A stretch of DNA of 64,000 bases from Saussurea involucrata (Eukaryota; Streptophyta; Magnoliopsida; Asterales; Asteraceae), in NCBI GenBank assembly GCA_033807775.1, contig CM066313.1, positions 87,979,484-88,043,483 on the forward strand, in the 5' to 3' direction. Under the pieces are notes generated by a model, which saw nothing but the letters and a program-made list of their open reading frames with translations, was not told the DNA's origin and did no database searches. Below are positions 21,601 through 30,600 of this stretch, in pieces (the stretch's first letter is position 1; every line of letters begins with the position of its first letter). A program made the position numbers and the translations under genes.

Positions 21601-24600
21601 GATCCGACTATTTACCAATTTCAAGCATTCTAGTTGGTGGTCAAAAATGGCAATTTGACTTTCATGTGCAACGAGGAGATGGCGTTGATCATTCTGGAAT
21701 TGAACTTTAGTTTCACCAACCAGGGAGGATGGATAGCCAGGTGGTGACTGTATGCTTCTTGATTTCCTTTTCTCCCATCCATTAATATTCCAGATGCATA
21801 GCTGTCATAATCCAGTCCAAACATAAAACTATGGTATTAGCTAAGCTCCCCTCATGGTACCACAAATCAACACAGTGATTCGATATAAGAACAACAACAG
21901 TGCAAATATAAGAATAGGAGTTCTTTTCCAAGGAAACAAAAATCTAACTCTACTTAATCCACCACTTGCTTGAGCATCAGCTCCAGATGAAACAAGCGCA
22001 TTTAAAGTCTGTGAAAAAGCAAGTCCTGTAATCTGCTTTCGATGCCCTTTGAGTTCGACTTTTACCTATTAAAATCATCAGGGGTAAAATATGCCATGAG
22101 AAAACTGTGAATAAGTACAAGCGATAATTCAAAAGTGTTAAGACTTTGTTATGTTTTGAAAGTCTGATATGAATCATAACAGAAAAGTCTGTATATAAAT
22201 TTGTGGAAGTTCGGAATTGTTTTTTCATGAGGCAGATTAAACCGAGTATGATCATCAAAAAAATATAACATAGTATCTAGCCCCCGCCCCCTAATGGTTG
22301 GATGGGGAGACTGGAGAGGGTCCCCAAATATCAGACTGTATGATATCAAGAGAGGCTGAAGAGGTGAGCTCATTTAGCTGGAAAAGTAAGACATAGCAAC
22401 AGATAGGAGTGGTTTTGACGTGTAAGGGTTTCTAACTCACCAAACAAGCCAACGAATGATCACGTAGGTCCCAAAATATCGAGATCCAAGTATGAGTACA
22501 ACCACAAACAACAAATGCAGAATATTTCAGGTCTAGAAATAACTATATGGATATCCTAGAATATAAAACCAACCACAAGCTAAATCCAAGGCAATATAAC
22601 CGTAAACTAGCAAATGTAGTAAAGCAAGTAACAAGACACGAGATTTAACGTGGTTCCACTATTGGAAAATAGTGTAGGCCCACAAGGAGAGAGAGATCAC
22701 TTGTATTAATATGCCAAAGAGAGTACAAAGCAACTTACAATGGAGAAGATGATCACAAAGCTAGCTAGGAGAAAACCAAATGGAGTAAGCTCTCCTCTAT
22801 TTCTCTCTAGCTAGTAGGAAGAACACACAATATGGGAATGGCAAACAAAAAGGTTCAAAGAAAGGCTAAGTAGTTCAAGAGGGTGCCAAGGGCCAAAACA
22901 AATCAATTCGAAGAATCTGGTGCAAGAGACCTTAGCTAGGTAGCATAATTAACATGATGCCCGAATTGGATTTCCAATACGCGATCTGTTCTATGCTCAG
23001 TCTAGACCTCACTTGATTCCATCGCAATTTATGTACCGTAACTATTAAAGGGCTACGCGATTTAGCCACCTCGCACCGGCCTAGGTCGCATAGAAAATTA
23101 GTAGATTACACACCACAAAAACTGTACCGATAGCACCAGGTCTTCTATGCTACTTGGCTGTTGGGAACTGAAGATATGCCAAGTATGGTTAGTACTGCCA
23201 GAACAACATTACTACTGCCAGATCAAGTTAGTACTGCCAGATCAATGTTAGTGCTGCCAGAACAAAGATACTACTGCTAGTTCAAGGTTAGTACTGTTGA
23301 GATATTAATACTGCTGGAACATTATTAATACTGCTTATGTGAGGTTAGTACTGCTTGTCAAAGTTACTACTGCAAGTCAAGGTTAGTACTGCTGGTACAT
23401 GGTTAATACTGCTGAACAAAGTTAATACTGCTGGTATATTACTACTGCTGGAATATCATTAATGCTGCTGAACAAAAGTTAGTACTGCTGGTGTCTTACG
23501 AAAACTGTTAGTACTGCTTGGGCATATCAAACATTACTACTGCTGAAAGATTATTAGTACTGCTTGAGAAGAATGAAGTTACTACTGCTTGTGATCAGAA
23601 CATGGAATGCGAGATTGAAGGAGATAATGATGAATTGATCAAGATATGTTTAACGAAGATTTAGAAGATCAAGTTACTTTTGATAGTTATCTTGTAATTA
23701 TTTTTGTATAAATAGACTTCAATAGATAGCTATTAGAAAAAAAATATACATGTGAAAAGGAATTCGATTGTGTTTTAGAGAGAATTAACCTCAAGGTTTA
23801 AGAACCCTATTTCTAGAGAAGTAGAAGTCGTCTTGATTGAGCTTGTTCATCAAGATTGAGGTTTGGTTGTAATATTGTGAGTCGAAACAGTGAATACAAA
23901 AATTGTGTGTTTTCTGATATTCTGTTCATTGATTGTGAGAATTAAAGTTCTATTCCGCAGATTCTTTAATTCTGAATTCTAAGTATTAATTATCTTGTTA
24001 AGATCCGATCCTGACAAGTGGTATCAGAGCTTGTGTTTCTTAGAATTCGACAATTATTATGGACAATTCTATTGAATCAAACAGTACTTTTGATTGGAGT
24101 GATCAAGCAGATAAGGCAATCCAGAATCATGCACTCATGGCAGAAGTTTTAGATATTCCTACGGAGGTAAATTCTAATCTCTGTTCTCAAGCTTGTATAG
24201 ACACTGTTAAAAGGTATAGAGATCACAATCAGGGAATGTGTGATGACCTTAAGAGATTAGAAAAGGACATAAGAGATTATGTATTGATTGTTGAGAGGTT
24301 TGAAGAACAAATTAAGGCTTTTCAAGCCAATGAACTTCAACACTCATATGATACAAACTACTGGAAGTGGGAAAAGGGTGGTCTGGAGTTCCAACTGAAA
24401 GAGTCTAGGGAAGAGTGTGAGAAACTAAAAGGAGAGCTTGAGAAAGTTAAACTTGATGTAGAAAAGTTTACTTGTGCCTCCAAAGTCATGGACAACATAA
24501 TCAACTCTCAAATCCATAGTAAGTTGAAACCAGGAATAGGGTACAATGCCACACCCCCATCCTATAACAACAACTACATCCCTCCTAAGTCAAACCTATT

Positions 24601-27600
24601 AGAAACCAAGGATAGGAAGGACTTACCTAAAGGAGCCACTGAAGTAGATCCATTAGATAAAGTAGTTGTTGAGGAGAAGACTGAAAAAGAAGGATCTGAT
24701 GAGGAATGTGAAAGTCCATGTGTTAAGAACAATGAGATGAAAAGGACTGACAAGGGAAAGGGAGTTCATTATACACAGACCACTGTTGTGAACTCTAAAA
24801 CTTGTGAACATTGTTCTTGCAAGAAATCTCAAGAGAATATGCCCCAAAGACATGATAAAAGGAGGGGAAATCAAAGAAATTGGAATAACCAGTGGGCACA
24901 AAAGCAAGGAGTTAATCTGCAAAGGATTAACAGACCAAAACCATGTTTTATCTGTGGCAGATTGAATCACCTAGCCAAACACTGTTATTTCAATCCTATT
25001 AACCAAAGGATAAATTTTCAAAGACCTTTTCATAAATCCAATGGTTATAGGAAGCCTGCAAGGAACCATGTGGCTAAGAAACAAGCTAAATCCAAAAGTC
25101 ACATGAGGAAAAAGACTGAAAAGGAATTTGTCAATATGTGGGTCTCCAAAAGCACTAATACCTCAGATAGAACTGCTGAAAAGGATAGTGCTGCTAGAAG
25201 CAATACTGCTAACAAGGTTAGTGCTGCTAGAAGCAATACTACTGCCAATACTGCTGCTAGCAGTGTTAGTACTGCTAAAACAGTTAGTGCTGCTAACTCA
25301 GTTAGGGCTGCTAACTCAGTTAGTGCTGCTAACTCTGTTAGTGCTGCTAACTCAGTTAATGCTGCTAACTCTGTTAGTACTGCTAACTCTGTTAGTACTT
25401 CTAAGGTTAATACTGCTTCTAGTGCTGCTACACCAATCATATTGACAAAGTACTCCAGTACAGCAGTACCTAAGTTTAAAAACCTCATCAAAACTCAATG
25501 CAAGTACTTTGATGAGCAAGGGAGACCCAAGACCACTTCGGCTTGGGTTCCCAATAAAAACTAATTGATTTATCTTAGGTGCAGGGCAACCAACAGCTCA
25601 AGGGGAAGAGCATCTGGCATGTTGATAGTGGTTGCTCCAGGCACATGACAGGTAACATGGCCTGCCTCCAGAATTTCAAAAGAATTAATGGAGGACATGT
25701 TACTTTTGAAAATAATCCTGCAGGAGGTAAGATAAGTGGTAAAAGTAAAGGTGATGTCAGAAGGTAAGATGACATTTGAGGATTTGACAAGTGCTGCAAA
25801 GTGCAAGTATAGTTACTACTGCTAGTGCAGAGTTACTACTGCCAGTGCAGAGTTACTACTGCCAGTGCAGAGTTACTACTGCCAGTGCAGAGTTACTACT
25901 GCCAGTGCAGAGTTACTACTGCCAGTGCAGAGTTACTACTGCCAGTGCAGAGTTACTACTGCCAGTGCGTAGTTAATACTGCTAGTGCACAGTTAATACT
26001 GCCAATGAGTAGTTAATACTGCTTAGCAGTTAATACTGCTTGTGTAGTTAATACTGCTCAGTCGTTAATACTGCTTATGTAGTTAATACTGCTCAGTCGT
26101 TAATACTGCTCAGTAGTTAATACTGCTCAGTAGTTAATACTGCTTGTGTAGTTAATACTGCTCCGTTGTTAATACTGCTTAAGTAGTTAATACTGCTTTG
26201 TTGTTAATACTGCTTAAGTAATTAATACTGCTGGGTAGTTAATACTGCCTTGCAGTTAATACTGCTCAGTCGTTAATACTGCATATGTCGTTAATACTGC
26301 TTTTGAAAATCTAGGGCAAATACTGCTATAAATACCCCTGTTTGCCCGCCAAAGTTCATAACGACTCTTCGCATTAACTTCTTCTCTCTCTCGTTCTAAC
26401 CTCTTCTCCCTAGAATCTCTGTGTTTTCTTTACAAATCCTCAGGAAGCACAACGATTATGGAGTTTGTCGACGAGCATAATGAGATTGCAATGCTTCAGA
26501 AGCCGAAGCAGGCCGAAGGATTTCATGAAATTGTGGATTTTCTCAAGTCCACTCATATTTCGTATGCCCTAACGGTGAATCCGACAATATACATCGAGCA
26601 TCAGACGCAATTCTGGGCCAATGCCACCGTAGAATCCGAAGATGGGCATAAAGTCATTCAAACAAGGGTATGTGACAAACCCTTGAAAGTTTCAGAAGAA
26701 CTCATTCGCATCACTCTTCGACTAGATGATGCCTCAGGTATATCTTCCATTCCCAATGAAGAACTATTCTCAAATTTACAAAGAATGGGGTATGAAGGTC
26801 CCATTGGAGTTTTTAAATTCTACAAGTCAAAGTTTTTTACTCAATGGAGATTCTTTGTTCATACCTTAATGCATTGTATTTCAAGGAAAACTACTGGATG
26901 GAGTGAGTTTAGCAGTACTATTGCTTATGCTCTAGTCTGCTTAGCCACTAACAGGAAGTTTAATTTTTCTCAAATGCTTTTCAATGATCTTGTGTCAAAC
27001 CTGGAATCCAAAAAGCGGTTTTATATGTATCCAAGGTTTGTTCAGGAAGTAATTACCAAGGAATTGACGGATATGCCTCAATTTGATGAGGTATATGTAC
27101 CAAAATCCCCTAAAGGGAAGGTTTTCTCAAATATGAGGAGACTTCCTAGGGACTCGGAAGGAGTTGACACACCATTGTTCTCTACAATGATGGTTGTGTC
27201 CCACACAAATGAAGGTATGGCATCAGGGTCAAGGCCCTCATTAGACACACCCACTGATGACCAATCCCAACCTTCCATCACAAAAGAAATCCCTCAGTCC
27301 ATTCTTGTACGACCCACTCCCATAATAACCAAAAAGTTTGAAAAAAGAAAGGTACACAAGGTTCCTTCCCTTGCTGTATCTCCTAAGAGCCCGAAGCCTT
27401 TAAGCCCTCTGTTGGAGCATTCTCCAATGGAGAATATCGAAAGGGAAACCACAGGGGTGTCTCCCAACCCCAAGAAGGTGCTCACTAAGGAGAAGATTGA
27501 GCATGTGAGTCGCAAGGCTGCCACTACTTCTGCTAGCAAAGAGAAGGCCAGTGGTAAAATAACTAAGCCCTTCCTCACGGCAACTCAGGGTGAGAAATCA

Positions 27601-30600
27601 TCCAGAGGTCCCAGGTGCCAAGAAACCAAGGGGGTAGGTAGTGCTTTTGCTAGGCAAGAGACACCTGCTAAAACTTCCAATGATCCTTTAAGGGAGGTAA
27701 AAACTCCTAAACAGGGTGAGGATAGATATACGTACGAGGAATTGATGGAAACTATTGCAAATATCAACATTGAGGTCATGGATCAGAAAAAGGAAATTGA
27801 TGAACTCAAGAAAGTGGTCCTCTATCAAAACTCACAGCTTGAGAAGCAAAGGAAGATGATCACTAAGTTGATGCACAGAAAGAAGAAAGCTCAGTTTGTC
27901 CTTAGGAGAAGAAACCCTACCAATGATGCTTCCAAAAAGGGGGAGTCAGACTCAGATCTAAACATGGAGGATGCAAACATTGAGGGGGAGTATGAGTATA
28001 AGGTTGAGGGGGAGACTGAGGAGGCTGCAGATATTACAAAGGAAGCAGAAACAGAAACAGCAGCAGAAACCGTTACTGCTGCTGATCTTACAAAGGAAGC
28101 AGAAACAGAACCAGCAGTAGAAACAGTTACTGCTGCTGAAAAACAAAAGGCAGCAGAAACTGTTAGTGCTGCTAAGAGCCACAAAGAAGAAACAGCTGAA
28201 ACCACTCCTGAAGCTGTTAAATCTTTCAAAAGAACAAAGAGGCCAAGAACAAAGTCAACTCCATCAGGCCAACCAAGCAATGTACAATCACTGCCAAATG
28301 CTCAAAGTGATTTGTATATTACTGTGGTTAATACTAATCCAATCCAAGCTGAACCAATATCTTCTATGGCTCCTGAAATCATCTTCTGGGACACATTGAA
28401 AGATGGAAGAAAGGAGTTCATCAGAATCAAAAGGGCAGATGGAAAGTTTGAAGTTTGTCCTACTTGGGGAAAACTTATCAGAACATGCTCTAGATCTGAC
28501 TTGGAAGAGATGTTCAAGGTGGGAATGAGGCTATATGGAAACATGCTGACAGAGCAAGGTATGTCTATCACCAAGATGGTTCTTGAATACTTGTGCTTAA
28601 TGTTCAAACCAGAAGCAGTTCAGTATTTGATGGCAAGGAATTTTCAAGTCATCACCAACTGGATGCTCATTGAGAATTGTGGAGTGTATGTCATCTCTCT
28701 TGACAATACATTTCATGAATATTATTTGGTGGATGTTGTATACAAGCACAGCATGAAAAAGTTGAATGGAATGCTGCATGCTAAGTTGGTGAGTGACAAA
28801 GACTCTAAGATGGCAAGATACCTTGTAAAAAGGATTCTCAATCAAAGTCTGGGATTGGATCCAAATTTATGCGTTGATGATTAGGTTTTGGAAGCATCAT
28901 CTGAAGAACTTAACTTCTCATCCTGAAAAGTCAAGTTAGGGGGAGATTGTTGGGAACTGAAGATATGCCAAGTATGGTTAGTACTGCCAGAACAACATTA
29001 CTACTGCCAGATCAAGTTAGTACTGCCAGATCAATGTTAGTGCTGCCAGAACAAAGATACTACTGCTAGTTCAAGGTTAGTACTGCTGAGATATTAATAC
29101 TGCTGGAACATTATTAATACTGCTTATGTGAGGTTAGTACTGCTTGTCAAAGTTACTACTGCAAGTCAAGGTTAGTACTGCTGGTACATGGTTAATACTG
29201 CTGAACAAAGTTAATACTGCTGGTATATTACTACTGCTGGAATATCATTAATGCTGCTGAACAAAAGTTAGTACTGCTGGTGTCTTACGAAAACTGTTAG
29301 TACTGCTTGGGCATATCAAACATTACTACTGCTGAAAGATTATTAGTACTGCTTGAGAAGAATGAAGTTACTACTGCTTGTGATCAGAACATGGAATGCG
29401 AGATTGAAGGAGATAATGATGAATTGATCAAGATATGTTTAACGAAGATTTAAAAGATCAAGTTACTTTTGATAGTTATCTTGTAATTATTTTTGTATAA
29501 ATAGACTTCAATAGATAGCTATTAGAAAAAAAATATACATGTGAAAAAGAATTCGATTGTGTTTTAGAGAGAATTAACCTCAAGGTTTAAGAACCCTATT
29601 TCTAGAGAAGTAGAAGTCGTCTTGATTGAGCTTGTTCATCAAGATTGAGGTTTGGTTGTAATATTGTGAGTCGAAACAGTGAATACAAAAATTGTGTGTT
29701 TTCTGATATTCTGTTCATTGATTGTGAGAATTAAAGTTCTATTCCGCAGATTCTTTAATTCTGAATTCTAAGTATTAATTATCTTGTTAAGATTCGATCC
29801 TGACATTGGCTATGCTGCTAGGTCTCATAGCATTGTTTTGAGCAGCATCCCGGTGATTGGTGAGTTGTTTGACGAGTTACACGGGTCACATGTGTTTTCC
29901 AAATTGGACCTCATGTTTGAGTACCACCAGATTCAGGTCAGGGAGGAGGACGTGGCTAAGACTGCATTCCGGACTTACGAAGGTCATTACGAATTTCTGG
30001 GAATGCCCTTCGGACTAACGAACGGAGCGGCAACTTTTCAATCTGTTATGAATGCCATTTTCCGGCCGTACCTTCGTAGCTTCGTGTTAGTTTCTTTGAC
30101 GATATTTTTATATATAGTCAAAGGGAACAAAAACAAGTGGAGCATCGTCTAACAGCGGTTCTAGGAAAATTGGAACAAAATCAGTTATTTGCAAACCCCG
30201 ACAAGTGTGATTTTGGCAAAATGGAAGTCTCGTATTTGGGGCATGTGATATCGGCAGCGAGAGTGGCCGTTGATGCAGACAAAATTGAGGCCATGGTGGA
30301 ATGGTCAATGTAGAAGAACCTACGAGAATTATGGAGCTTTTTGGGTTTAACCGGCTATTACAGAAGATTAATAGGCAGGAATGCGCGTGTAGCATCTCCA
30401 CTTACAGGTCAGCTCAAGAAAGACGAGTTTCATTAGCAGATGCAACAGAAGCCTTTCTGTCATTGACGGCCTTATCGTCAGCCCTAGTTTTGGCAATGCC
30501 GGATTTTAGGCAGCTTTTTATTATAGAAGTTGATGCCTCGGGGTTTGGATTGGGGGTGGTGTTGCAGCAAAATAACCATCCTATCGCCTATTTTAGTCAA

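Larger units (their letters stand above)
23159..24016 (+). repeat. 5' LTR of Cop-B2
   Basis: 858 bp, TGTTGGGAAC...GATCCTGACA. The first half (23189-23590) is made of about 20 ACTGC motifs; TATAAATAG is at 23707-23715 and the R/U5 side carries CTATTTCTAGAGAAGTAGAA. Confidence 0.95.
23159..29805 (+). mobile_element. Cop-B2: young non-autonomous family-B copia
   Basis: Complete element of 6,647 bp with 858-bp LTRs and a perfect target duplication TTGGC (23154-23158 and 29806-29810). By eye the LTRs differ at four positions, all transitions, pointing to recent insertion. It encodes a shortened gag and an intact 808-residue extra ORF but no integrase, RT or RNase H. It must have moved using enzymes from a relative. 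It sits in intron 5 of the fusion gene, next to a gypsy RT relic. Confidence 0.95.

Noticed and set aside
22430..22510. Minus-strand WD40-like stretch with a good donor (reads ISIFWDLRDHSLACLV)
   Set aside because: It does not fit between TOPLESS exons 5 and 6, which are already continuous, and no acceptor was found.
25791..26016. Open frames of about 60 residues within the 20-bp repeat (reading VTTASAELLLPVQSYYCQC-type repeats)
   Set aside because: They arise because a 20-bp tandem repeat without stops is open in several frames; there is no start context or homologue.
26458..28884. Interpretation of the family-B extra ORF as a viral-type envelope gene
   Set aside because: No signal peptide, no hydrophobic membrane segment and no cleavage-site pattern were seen; only its position is env-like.
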